Source: QYOJ01 sp964642545 (GTDB taxonomy: Bacteria > Bacteroidota > Bacteroidia > Bacteroidales > FEN-979). Taken from it: a DNA stretch of 64,000 bases. Location of the stretch: contig CAZXQU010000005.1 of the NCBI GenBank assembly GCA_964642545.1, forward strand, positions 4,174 to 68,173, read 5' to 3'. Position 1 is the stretch's first letter; every line of letters begins with the position of its first letter. The position numbers and the translations under genes were made by a program. A model generated the notes under the pieces. That model searched no databases and was not told the DNA's origin. It worked only from the letters and a program-made list of their open reading frames with translations. Of this stretch, positions 18,883 through 27,246 are shown one piece after another.

Positions 18883-21800
18883 ATGTCTGAACAATCACTA
18901 AACATCATATTGGACGGAAAAATCGTTAAGGGAACCCCCGGCGAGACCATTCTGCAACTTGCCACACGAAATGGGATCGAGATCCCTACACTTTGCAATG
19001 ATAACCGCCTCGAACCCTATTCCTCGTGTTTCGTCTGCGTTGTTGCTGTAGAGGGCATGAGGGGTCATCAGCCTTCCTGTTCCACACGGATTACGGAAGG
19101 GATGAAGATCACCACCTTCAACGAATCAATCCGAAAATCCCGTAAGATGGCGCTGGAGCTGATGCTGAGCAACCATTATGCCGACTGTATCGGGCCATGC
19201 AAGCAGACATGTCCGGCCGGTGTCGATGTACAGGGGTACATCTCACTGATCGAGAAAGGCAACTACTCAGATGCCATTGCCCTTATCAAGGAGACTAATC
19301 CCTTACCCGCCATTTGTGGCCGTGTTTGTGTACGCCCGTGTGAAAAAGAGTGCCGCAGAAACCTGCTGGATGAAGGATCGCCCGTTGGTATTGATTACCT
19401 GAAACGATTTGCAGCCGACTGGGATTTGGCATCCCCGGATAAATTTGTTCCCGACATCAAGCCCTCTACCGGGAAAAAGGTGGCTGTGATTGGTGCCGGG
19501 CCGGGAGGATTGTCCGTTGGCTATTTCATGCAAATACAAGGGCATCAGGTGGATATCTTTGAAGCGGCTCCCCATCCGGGCGGATGGCTTCGTTACGGAA
19601 TTCCCGAATACAGACTGCCTAACGACATCCTGGATCAGGAGGTGAAAAATATTACCGATCTCGGTGTTCAGATCTTCTATAACAAGAAGCTGGGTGAAAA
19701 TCTGAGTTACAAGGAGATTGCTGAAAAATACGATGCCACAGTTCTTACTATCGGTTCGCAGATCGGAACCGGGGTTGGATGCGAGGGTGATGATGCCGGG
19801 AATGTTTTTTCGGGGATCGACTTCCTGAAGAACATGGAGGTAACCGAACAACATTATGACTTCAGCGGAAAGACTATAGCCGTGGTTGGTGGCGGAAATA
19901 CAGCTATGGACTGCTGCCGTACCTCCATCAGGTGTCATGCCGATAAAGTTTATGTGATCTACCGTCGAACGGAAAAGGAGATGCCTGCCAACCCGATTGA
20001 GATCCATGAATCGAAATTGGAAGGAGTAGAGTACCTGTTCCTGACCCTTCCACAGAAGATCAACAAAAATGCAAAGGGAGAGGTCGAGACAGTTACTTGT
20101 ATCCGGATGGAATTGGGTGAACCCGATGCTTCTGGCCGTCGTCGGCCGGTTCCCATAGAGGGTTCCGAATTTGATATCAAGGTGGACTACATCCTGGCTG
20201 CCATAGGGCAGAAGACCGATGTAAACTGCATCGACGACATCAATACTACTACTTCAACCGGAGAACTGAAGATCAATAAATGGGGCGATATCGATGCCGA
20301 CCGGAATACACTTCAAACAGGCATTCCATCGGTGTTTGCCGCTGGTGACGGGGTTACCGGACCGGCAACCATCATTGAAGCGATAGCCCAGGCACGCGTA
20401 GCGGCACACAGTGCGAACCAATACCTCATGGGAGAGGAGATTACACCGGGTAACAAGCCATTTACAAGCAAGCGCGAGAATTTTAAAAAGCAGGTCAAGG
20501 AGGATTTTCTTGGGGCCTTTGACAGCCAGATAAGGGAAGAGATGCCGGTACTGGATGCTGATCAGCGGATGAATTTCGATGAAGTGGAACTCGGTTACGC
20601 CGGGGAAGAGGTTGCACTGCATGAAACCCAGCGTTGCCTAGAATGTGGTTGTAATGCCTTTTTCGATTGTGACCTCCAGCAATATTCTACAGATTACAAT
20701 GCTGATCAAAAGGGATTTGCCGGGGCATATAAGGAGTACCAAGTTGACTTCCGTCATCCCTATATCGAAATCGACAATAACAAATGTATCCTTTGCTCAC
20801 GCTGTGTCCGCATTTGCCGTGAAGTGGTTGGCGCCAATGCCCTGGGTCTCGTTAACCGGGGATTTGAAACCTACGTCTCACCAAGTATGGGAGATTCTCT
20901 CCAGGATACCTACTGCGAATCATGCGGGATGTGTATCTCGACATGTCCAACCGGAGCCATTAGTGAAAATGTGCTCTTCAAACCAGGGCCGGTACGCACC
21001 ACCGCTGCCGAAACCATTTGCAACTACTGTTCGATTGGTTGTTCATTAAACCTGAATCACCTGAACGGTTTCGTGATGAATGTGACAGGAACCACCGGAT
21101 TGGTTAATGAAAAAGGAAATATCTGCCGGTTCCCCCGGTTTGGATACTCCTATCTGAACGATAGAAACCGCATCATCTCTCCTATGAAACGGGTCAATAG
21201 AAAATTTGAAAAGATCACCTTTGAGGAGGCGTTCAGGATCATGTTTGAGAAAATCAGATCGGTAGATCCGGATGATAATGTTTTTTTTGCGGGAGCACGG
21301 CTAACCAATGAAGAACTTTACCTGGTCCAAAAGCTGGCCCGCGCTGGTGCCAAGACCGGAAATATCGGAAGTTTCCATTACCTTAGTAGATGGCAGGCTT
21401 ACCGAATGGATGAATCGATGAACACCTCATTTGGTGAGATTGATCAGGCCTCCAAAATTTTCTTGGTTGGTTCAGAAATAAACAGAGATAATGCTGTTGC
21501 AGGATTCATGGTCAGCAATGCCCGTGCAATGAAACATATTCCTGTAGTACTTGTTACAACCCGGGAAGAGAATGCCATGGCCCATAAAGTAGACAAGATT
21601 ATCGAGGTAAAATCATACTACTACTTCACTAAAGCCGTAAATCATTTTCTCTTGACAAACAAGATGGAAAATACACTGTTCCTGCGTGATAGGGTGGATG
21701 GCTTGAGTGAATACAAAGAGCAGATGGCAACCGAGGATTATCCTGCACTGTTAGCTAATGCCGGAATAACGGCTGAGGTGGTAAAAAACTTTGCTGAAGA

Positions 21801-22596
21801 GTACAACAATGAGTTGAACGGGATTATCCTCTATTCTGAAAAGGAGGTTTCCGGCAATGGCGCCATCGCCCTGATGAATTTGGCTATGATCACCGGGAAA
21901 CTTGGAAAAACCGCCAACGGGTTGATTGTCCTGAAAGAGAAGAATAACGCACAGGGGCTGTTCGACATGGGTATCAACCGGAAGTATGGCGTAGGGGGCA
22001 GGAGCCTGACTGATACAGCCTACCTGAAACACCTCATGGAAGCCTGGAAGGTTGATTCAATACCGGGTCCTGATCTTGTATGCCTCAAAACGAACCTCAC
22101 GCTAGGGAAGATCAAAAACATCTTTATCTTTGGGGAAGATCCCGTGGGATGCGACATTACCGGATCCTATTCCACATTGATTGAACAAATCCCGTTCAAA
22201 GTAGTTCAGGATTATTTCATGACGGATACGGCGAAGATGGCCGACCTGATTCTGCCAGCTTCATTCCCAACGGAAATTGGGGGCACCTTCTCCAATACAC
22301 AGAAGGTAATCCTGGAGTTTGACAAGGTTTTGCCTTCCCGTTTGGCGATGGATTCCATTCAGCAGCTCATCAAGACCCTGAAACGTTTCGGGTTGAATGG
22401 AGTGGAGAGCAGGGAGGATGTTTTCTCTGAGATCATCCAGCTGCTGCCGCAAACGGAGGAGGAGATGCCGGTTGAGAAACTCTCGCTGACGTACAGCGTT
22501 GACGATAATCCCAACCGTGCCTTTAACTTCGGATGCGACTACCTTGTGAAGCGATTTGAAGAGGAGTTTGAAAACCGAATGAAAAATGGAAATTAG
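18883..22596 (+). CDS. GltD-type NAD(P)H/FAD oxidoreductase fused to NuoG/FdhA-like iron-sulfur protein
   Basis: Giant redox subunit of 1237 residues. Domains in order: 2Fe-2S ferredoxin (Cys38, 49, 52, 66); a GltD-like 4Fe-4S segment (His98, Cys102/106/110 and the later ICGRVCVRPCEKECR); GltD/NfnL-type FAD and NAD(P)H domains with VIGAGPGGLS (203-212), VVGGGNTAMD (334-343) and FAAGDGVTGP; a 2[4Fe-4S] ferredoxin (Cys635/638/641/645, Cys678/681/684/688); and a molybdopterin-oxidoreductase-like domain with a 4Fe-4S site (Cys713/716/720/748). The region where formate dehydrogenases carry catalytic Cys or Sec reads NIGSFHYLSRWQ, so catalysis of that type is unlikely and the domain resembles NuoG. 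There is no H-cluster. With the two upstream genes it looks like a Stn/Nfn-type bifurcating NADH-ferredoxin:NADP transhydrogenase, an inference from composition. The last codons and stop lie in a 9-base repeat. Confidence 0.85.
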   Translation: MSEQSLNIILDGKIVKGTPGETILQLATRNGIEIPTLCNDNRLEPYSSCFVCVVAVEGMRGHQPSCSTRITEGMKITTFNESIRKSRKMALELMLSNHYADCIGPCKQTCPAGVDVQGYISLIEKGNYSDAIALIKETNPLPAICGRVCVRPCEKECRRNLLDEGSPVGIDYLKRFAADWDLASPDKFVPDIKPSTGKKVAVIGAGPGGLSVGYFMQIQGHQVDIFEAAPHPGGWLRYGIPEYRLPNDILDQEVKNITDLGVQIFYNKKLGENLSYKEIAEKYDATVLTIGSQIGTGVGCEGDDAGNVFSGIDFLKNMEVTEQHYDFSGKTIAVVGGGNTAMDCCRTSIRCHADKVYVIYRRTEKEMPANPIEIHESKLEGVEYLFLTLPQKINKNAKGEVETVTCIRMELGEPDASGRRRPVPIEGSEFDIKVDYILAAIGQKTDVNCIDDINTTTSTGELKINKWGDIDADRNTLQTGIPSVFAAGDGVTGPATIIEAIAQARVAAHSANQYLMGEEITPGNKPFTSKRENFKKQVKEDFLGAFDSQIREEMPVLDADQRMNFDEVELGYAGEEVALHETQRCLECGCNAFFDCDLQQYSTDYNADQKGFAGAYKEYQVDFRHPYIEIDNNKCILCSRCVRICREVVGANALGLVNRGFETYVSPSMGDSLQDTYCESCGMCISTCPTGAISENVLFKPGPVRTTAAETICNYCSIGCSLNLNHLNGFVMNVTGTTGLVNEKGNICRFPRFGYSYLNDRNRIISPMKRVNRKFEKITFEEAFRIMFEKIRSVDPDDNVFFAGARLTNEELYLVQKLARAGAKTGNIGSFHYLSRWQAYRMDESMNTSFGEIDQASKIFLVGSEINRDNAVAGFMVSNARAMKHIPVVLVTTREENAMAHKVDKIIEVKSYYYFTKAVNHFLLTNKMENTLFLRDRVDGLSEYKEQMATEDYPALLANAGITAEVVKNFAEEYNNELNGIILYSEKEVSGNGAIALMNLAMITGKLGKTANGLIVLKEKNNAQGLFDMGINRKYGVGGRSLTDTAYLKHLMEAWKVDSIPGPDLVCLKTNLTLGKIKNIFIFGEDPVGCDITGSYSTLIEQIPFKVVQDYFMTDTAKMADLILPASFPTEIGGTFSNTQKVILEFDKVLPSRLAMDSIQQLIKTLKRFGLNGVESREDVFSEIIQLLPQTEEEMPVEKLSLTYSVDDNPNRAFNFGCDYLVKRFEEEFENRMKNGN

Positions 22597-22673
22597 GAAA
22601 TTAGGAAACTAGGAAATTAGGAAAATAGGTTATTTAAGTTTTACATGAAACCTGAAACCCTGAAACCTGAAAC
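22588..22673 (+). repeat. Two short-unit tandem repeats before the rubrerythrin gene
   Basis: About 22588-22629 is four to five copies of a 9-base unit close to ggaaattag; the stop codon of the upstream gene (TAG at 22594-22596) lies in the first copy. About 22646-22673 is a second array built from tgaaacc and tgaaaccc units. Confidence 0.8.
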
Positions 22674-22682
22674 AAACCAAAT

Positions 22683-23138
22683 ATGATCGAATTTAACAAC
22701 ATCAGCGATGTTCTCGATTTTGCGATCGGGGAGGAACAGGCAGCTGTAGAGTTTTACCTGAAACTGGCAGAATTGTCGAAAAATGAACAGGTTCAAAAAA
22801 TCTTCTATGATTTTGCCGAAGAGGAGATGAAGCACAAGGCGAAATTAATAGAGGTGAAGATCAATGGTGCAACGGTGTTTGGGAACATTCCCATTGTTGA
22901 CATGAAATTAGCGGATTACCTGGTAGATGTAAAAGCAACACCAGATATGTCATACGAGAAAGCCCTGATACTGGCAATGAAAAAGGAGAAGGCTGCTTTC
23001 AAGCTCTATACTGCATTGGCCGACCGTGCCAAACAACCGGAGATGCAGGAGATGTTCCGTCATCTGGCGATGGAAGAGTCAAAACACAAGATGCAGTTTG
23101 AAATTGAGTACGACGACTATATCCTGAGGGAAAATTAA
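22683..23138 (+). CDS. Rubrerythrin-like ferritin-family protein, no rubredoxin domain
   Basis: Predicted cytosolic di-iron four-helix-bundle protein of 151 residues, likely in peroxide or iron handling. The metal ligand pattern is visible: GEEQAAVEFY in helix 1, EEEMKHKAKL in helix 2, KKEKAAFKLYTALAD in helix 3 and MEESKHKMQFE in helix 4. The CxxC pairs of the C-terminal rubredoxin domain of classical rubrerythrins are missing, so an outside electron donor would be needed. Its position after the ferredoxin-linked oxidoreductase genes fits oxidative-stress protection in an anaerobe. Confidence 0.85.
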   Translation: MIEFNNISDVLDFAIGEEQAAVEFYLKLAELSKNEQVQKIFYDFAEEEMKHKAKLIEVKINGATVFGNIPIVDMKLADYLVDVKATPDMSYEKALILAMKKEKAAFKLYTALADRAKQPEMQEMFRHLAMEESKHKMQFEIEYDDYILREN

Positions 23139-23425
23139 GAGATATACTCCATGATCCCGAAGTAGATATGCCACGCCAGCTCCTTCTGAAACTCAGGATC
23201 TTTGTCTTTGTCCCCATCTGAGAAATCATATCGCAGCTTAAGGCTTAGGTTGTTATAAAGGAGCTCTACTTTAATTGCAATCATCTCTGCAAGTCGGTCT
23301 GACTTGGTTGTTCCCTTTGTTATGTATATCTCGAACCCTCTGGCCTGGCTGTTAAATGCATTTGAGTGGATGGAGATAAAATCTTCATTATCTTTGAATC
23401 CGCAGGAGAGAAAATTAGATCGTAA
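23135..23425 (-). pseudogene. Remnant of N-acetylmuramoyl-L-alanine amidase
   Basis: On the minus strand an open stretch of 96 codons without a usable start reads FISIHSNAFNSQARGFEIY followed by KGTTKSDRLAE and DFSDGDKDKDPEF. The first part is the metal-site region of Amidase_3 cell-wall amidases (D-FISIHSNA), and the following KGxTKSD and DGDxDK words are typical of short Bacteroidota and phage amidases. The N-terminal half is missing: an in-frame stop lies at 23426-23428 and there is no ATG before the middle of the fragment. It ends over the rubrerythrin stop and begins just before the next receiver/ATP-grasp gene, so it fills the whole spacer. Confidence 0.7.
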
Positions 23426-23430
23426 TCAAG

Positions 23431-26412
23431 ATGACAGAGAAGGCCAAAACAAGATCAATACTGGATCATAAAAAGTACTATTTCGCTGATACACAGTTCA
23501 ACCTGATGATGGAGAAGCGAATTTACCAGATTCTGCTGATCTCAAGTACGTACGATGCCTTTATGCTGGAAGAGGATGGCCGTATTGATGAACAGATCTT
23601 CATGGAGTATGTCTCCCTGAACCTACGGTACCCCCCACAGTTTATCAAGGTAACATCTGAAGAGGAGGCCTTTGCCGTATTGGAAGACAAACATGTGGAG
23701 CTGATTATTTCGATGCTAAGCATTGAGAAATCAGATACATTCGACCTCGCTCTTCGGATTAAAGAGAAGTACGCAAAGATCCCGATCGTTGCTCTAACGC
23801 CTTTTTCCCGAGAATCTAGCCTGAAATTAACCCAGAAAGACCTGAGTGCTATTGATTATGTCTTCTCCTGGTTGGGGAATGCTGATATCATGTTGGCGAT
23901 CATCAAGTTGATTGAGGATAAAATGAATATTGATCAGGATGTCAGGCAGGGAGTGCAGGCAATCTTGCTGGTTGAGGACTCCATCCGGTTCTATTCAAGT
24001 TACCTTCCTAACATCTATAAAATCATCTTCAAACAATCCAAGGCATTTATGGCAGAAGGGTTGAATGAACACCAGAAGATGCTCAGAATGAGGGGTCGGG
24101 CTAAAATATTGTTGGCAACGAATTATGAGGAGGCAGTGGAGTTATGGGAAAAGTACCACCATAATTTGCTTGGAATTATTACCGATATCAGTTTTAAACG
24201 CCAGGGAGAAACGGATAAAACAGCTGGGATCAAGTTTGTAAAGAAGATTCGATCAGAAGATGAGTTTATGCCGGTCCTGTTTCAGTCTTCCGATGCAGAA
24301 TACAAGGAAGTAGCACACCAGATGAGAGTGGGTTTTGTTAATAAAGTTTCCAAAACCCTTTCAATGGAGTTGCGAAATTATATTAACGAGCACTTCTCCT
24401 TTGGTGATTTTGTTTTCATTGACCCCAAAAATGGCCGGGAGATAAGCCGCGTGGCTGATTTGCGAACGATGCAGGAACGTATCTTTGAAATCCCCGACGA
24501 CTCGCTACTCTATCTCATGCAGCGAAATAGGTTTTCTAAATGGCTAAACGCTAGGGCATTATTTCCGATAGCGGAATTGTTCGCCGAAGGATCTGTTTCC
24601 CACTTTCAAGATATGGATGAAGCCAAACGCTACATCTACGACTCAATTAAAGCTTTCAGGATCAATAAGGCGAGAGGAGTCATTGCTGATTTCGATCGGG
24701 AACGATACGATGAATTCCTCCATTTCGGCCGGATTGGAGAGGGGTCAATTGGTGGGAAAGCAAGAGGTTTGGCTTTTCTCGACTCGTTGATTAAACGTAA
24801 CAGGTTAGCCGATAAATACAATGGGGTGACCATTTCGATTCCGCGTACGGTAGTGATTGGAACTGATATCTTTGATGAATTCATGGAGGAGAACAATTTA
24901 TATGAGATTGCTTTGTCGAATCGCAGTGACAGAGAAATTCTGGATCATTTTGTTGCCGCCCGGTTGCCATTCAGGATCCACGAAGATCTCTATACCTTTA
25001 TCACCTGCATCCGTAACCCTGTGGCAATCAGGTCCTCTTCTTTACTTGAAGATTCCCACTACCAGCCATTTGCCGGGATCTATTCGACATATATGATTCC
25101 GAATATCCGGTTCAACGACCGGTTAATGATTGAGAAGCTGAGTGAAGCAGTCAAAAGCGTTTATGCATCTACCTTCTTCCATGACAGCAAAGCATACATG
25201 GCCGCAACGTTGAATATGATTGATGAGGAGAAGATGGCGATTGTTCTTCAGGAGGTTACCGGCAAGCAGTATGGTAACCGTTTTTATCCTACGATTTCAG
25301 GTGTCGCCCGATCGATCAACTTTTATCCTATCGCACCTGAGGAGCCGGGAGATGGCATTGCAAATATTGCTTTTGGACTTGGAAAGTATATTGTCGATGG
25401 CGGAAACGGTATCAGATTCTCTCCGCGTTACCCGAAAAAAATATTACAACTCTCCACTCCTGAGTTGGCACTTACTGAAACCCAGAAAACCTTTTATGCA
25501 TTGGATTTGAATCCTGACAGTTTCCATGCTGATTGTGATGAGACGATCAATTTACTTAAACTTAAAGTCAAAGATGCCGAGAGCGATCCTGTGTTGAAAC
25601 TGGTGGCATCAACCTACGATTACAACGCACACTCACTTCGGGATGGCATGCTGGCATCCGGGAAACGGTTGATTACCTTCTCAAATATTCTGACACACGA
25701 CACATTCCCTCTGGCAAAGATTCTACAAGAGATTTTAGAGATTGGACAAAAGGAGATGAGTAAACCGGTGGAGATTGAGTTTGCAGTGAATCTAGATGTT
25801 CCAAAAGGGGAACCACGACTGTTTAGCATCCTTCAGATCCGTCCGATTGCCGGGCGTGATGAAACCCTTCACCTCGATCCCAAAACGATAGAGCAGGATG
25901 AGACTATCCTAATCTCAAATGCAGCATTGGGCAATGGGATTATCAATGATATCTCAGACATTGTTTACATCAAGCCTGAAGTTTTTGATGCTTCAAAAAG
26001 TATGCAGTTCGCGGCTCAGTTGGAGAAAATCAATGATCGTTTTCTGGAGGATAAAAAAAACTACATTCTGATTGGCCCTGGCCGTTGGGGTTCCAGTGAT
26101 CCCTGGCTTGGCATTCCCATCCGATGGCCACAGATCTCTGCTGCCCGACTCATTGTGGAGTCAAGCCTGGAAAACTACCGGATCGATCCCAGTCAGGGAA
26201 CACACTTCTTCCAGAATCTAACCTCTTTCCGGGTCGGATATTTCACAATCAACTCATTTATTGGAGAGGGTTCATACAATATCGGTTTCCTGAACAGCCA
26301 GCCCGCATTATGGGAGAATGAGTTCATCAGGCACGTTCGGTTTGAGACAAATTGCAAAATTGCCCTGGATGGAAAAAAGAGCTTTGGGGTGGTATTCAAG
26401 CCAATCCTATGA
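23431..26412 (+). CDS. Receiver x2 / PEP-synthase-type ATP-grasp protein (paralogue)
   Basis: Second member of the family encoded at 12493, 993 residues, lacking the roughly 300-residue GAF-like N-terminus. Receiver-like domain 1 (about 30-165) has no clear acceptor site. Receiver 2 (about 177-320) has VEDS (Glu182, Asp183) and likely acceptor Asp252 in ITDISF. The ATP-grasp domain shows GSIGGKARGLAF (Lys443), AIRSSSLLEDS (Arg534) and EIEFAVNLD (from 781). The C-terminal domain repeats GPGRWG (882-887), WLGIPIRWPQIS and GTHFF (His925). As in the paralogue, no phosphohistidine or PEP-binding domain follows. It may bind ATP and phosphorylate an unidentified partner, or serve as a signalling protein. 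Its start abuts the amidase remnant, so its promoter probably lies in or before that remnant. Confidence 0.8.
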   Translation: MTEKAKTRSILDHKKYYFADTQFNLMMEKRIYQILLISSTYDAFMLEEDGRIDEQIFMEYVSLNLRYPPQFIKVTSEEEAFAVLEDKHVELIISMLSIEKSDTFDLALRIKEKYAKIPIVALTPFSRESSLKLTQKDLSAIDYVFSWLGNADIMLAIIKLIEDKMNIDQDVRQGVQAILLVEDSIRFYSSYLPNIYKIIFKQSKAFMAEGLNEHQKMLRMRGRAKILLATNYEEAVELWEKYHHNLLGIITDISFKRQGETDKTAGIKFVKKIRSEDEFMPVLFQSSDAEYKEVAHQMRVGFVNKVSKTLSMELRNYINEHFSFGDFVFIDPKNGREISRVADLRTMQERIFEIPDDSLLYLMQRNRFSKWLNARALFPIAELFAEGSVSHFQDMDEAKRYIYDSIKAFRINKARGVIADFDRERYDEFLHFGRIGEGSIGGKARGLAFLDSLIKRNRLADKYNGVTISIPRTVVIGTDIFDEFMEENNLYEIALSNRSDREILDHFVAARLPFRIHEDLYTFITCIRNPVAIRSSSLLEDSHYQPFAGIYSTYMIPNIRFNDRLMIEKLSEAVKSVYASTFFHDSKAYMAATLNMIDEEKMAIVLQEVTGKQYGNRFYPTISGVARSINFYPIAPEEPGDGIANIAFGLGKYIVDGGNGIRFSPRYPKKILQLSTPELALTETQKTFYALDLNPDSFHADCDETINLLKLKVKDAESDPVLKLVASTYDYNAHSLRDGMLASGKRLITFSNILTHDTFPLAKILQEILEIGQKEMSKPVEIEFAVNLDVPKGEPRLFSILQIRPIAGRDETLHLDPKTIEQDETILISNAALGNGIINDISDIVYIKPEVFDASKSMQFAAQLEKINDRFLEDKKNYILIGPGRWGSSDPWLGIPIRWPQISAARLIVESSLENYRIDPSQGTHFFQNLTSFRVGYFTINSFIGEGSYNIGFLNSQPALWENEFIRHVRFETNCKIALDGKKSFGVVFKPIL

Positions 26413-26466
26413 ATGTTTAAAAAAAATTAAATCCAACGTATAACCTTTTGCCCCTTAACCGGATTA

Positions 26467-26484
26467 ATGGCTAAAAAAAGCCAT
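26467..26484 (+). promoter_or_regulatory. Hairpin covering the transposase start codon
   Basis: ATGGCT and AGCCAT form a 6-base stem around six A residues; the last AT of the 3' arm belongs to the ATG at 26483. An overlapping out-of-frame ATG at 26467 opens a 14-codon reading frame. Both features would lower translation of the transposase, as start-region hairpins do in IS200-type elements. Confidence 0.45.
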
Positions 26485-27046
26485 GAAAACAACAATTCTG
26501 GAGCCGGGTAAATTTTATCACATTTATAATCGGGCCAAAAACGGGAACCCATTATTCCCCGAAGACGAAGACATCCAGTTCTTCCTGAAACTCTACAAAA
26601 CACACATCGTCCCTGTTGCGGAGACTTGGGCATACTGTATCCTCGACGACCATGTCCATTTTCTGGTTAGATTAAAAGAGGATCTGAATGGCAATGCATA
26701 CAAACCATTTGCGTTGCTCTTCAACTCCTACGCTAAGGGCTATCACAAGAAAAACGGAAGTGAGGGAAAACTTTTCAAATTCAAACTCAAGCGTGTTGAG
26801 ATCCACAGAGAAACGGTCTTACGGGATGTGATCCGTTACATCAACCAAAATGCCCGCAAACATGGGTTGGTTGAGGATTGTTCCCGGTACAGGTACTCCT
26901 CCTTTCGCGCTACTGTCACCACCTGGCCTACTTTGATTCCTAAGGAAGAGATTCTCAGGCGATTTGGCAATAGGGAGATGTTATCTCATATCCTGGCCGA
27001 ACCAGTGAAGGAGAAAGGGTTGAAGATGTACCTGCTTGAAGAATGA
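26483..27046 (+). CDS. REP-associated tyrosine transposase (RAYT, Y1 family)
   Basis: Single-strand HUH nuclease of 187 residues related to IS200/IS605 transposases. It begins with EPGKFYHIYNRAKNGNPLF, has the HUH metal motif as DDHVHFLVRL (His-hydrophobic-His), then LKRVEIHRETVLRDVIRYI with the likely catalytic tyrosine in RYINQNARKHGLV. This is the layout of RAYT/TnpA-REP proteins, which are usually single-copy domesticated transposases processing REP hairpins and not free insertion sequences. It sits alone between gene remnants, with no obvious terminal palindromes beyond the start-codon hairpin; candidate REP-like repeats lie elsewhere in the window. Confidence 0.85.
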   Translation: MKTTILEPGKFYHIYNRAKNGNPLFPEDEDIQFFLKLYKTHIVPVAETWAYCILDDHVHFLVRLKEDLNGNAYKPFALLFNSYAKGYHKKNGSEGKLFKFKLKRVEIHRETVLRDVIRYINQNARKHGLVEDCSRYRYSSFRATVTTWPTLIPKEEILRRFGNREMLSHILAEPVKEKGLKMYLLEE

Positions 27047-27067
27047 CGAATTACGAATTACGAATGA
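27044..27067 (+). repeat. Short tandem repeat at transposase stop
   Basis: gacgaattacgaattacgaatg is about two and a half copies of a 9-base unit and begins at the transposase stop codon. Its reverse complement (taattcgtaattcg) occurs at 34675-34702, so this is a dispersed family. Confidence 0.7.
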
Positions 27068-27084
27068 GGGATGTGTTGATAGGA

Positions 27085-27241
27085 TTATAGGTTGGTCTCA
27101 AGAAAGGAAGCGACAGCTCTGAGGCAGGATCTGCAGGTTTCAGTATAGTCAATATTCTTTGCCATAGGTAGCGAGAATCGATTGGGCGCAGTTGTATCCC
27201 TGTTTGAATTGATCCATGGTTTCTTCCGTTCTGTTTTGCAT
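27085..27241 (-). pseudogene. Remnant of a C_GCAxxG_C_C family protein
   Basis: On the minus strand an ATG at 27241 opens MQNRTEETMDQFKQGYNC with AQSILATYGKEY, then a stop at 27149-27151. F-x-x-GYNCAQSIL is the recognisable start of the C_GCAxxG_C_C redox-type family. In another frame a tail, ETCRSCLRAVASFLETNL, runs to a stop at 27085-27087 and could be the C-terminus. The middle with the GCAxxG motif is gone, so an internal deletion is inferred. The 200-base spacer holds nothing else I can support. Confidence 0.5.
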
Positions 27242-27246
27242 AGTAA

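Noticed and set aside
16378..22596. [FeFe]-hydrogenase operon
   Set aside because: The HydB/HydC-like subunits fit, but the third protein has no H-cluster cysteine motifs; its C-terminal part is NuoG/FdhA-like.
16378..22596. Respiratory complex I (nuo) fragment
   Set aside because: No membrane subunits or NuoB/C/D/I genes are nearby, and the HydB-type ferredoxin domain and GltD module do not occur in complex I.
26483..27046. Active insertion sequence of the IS200/IS605 type
   Set aside because: The protein fits the RAYT group and I see no left and right end hairpins or accessory tnpB; mobility as a full IS is not supported.
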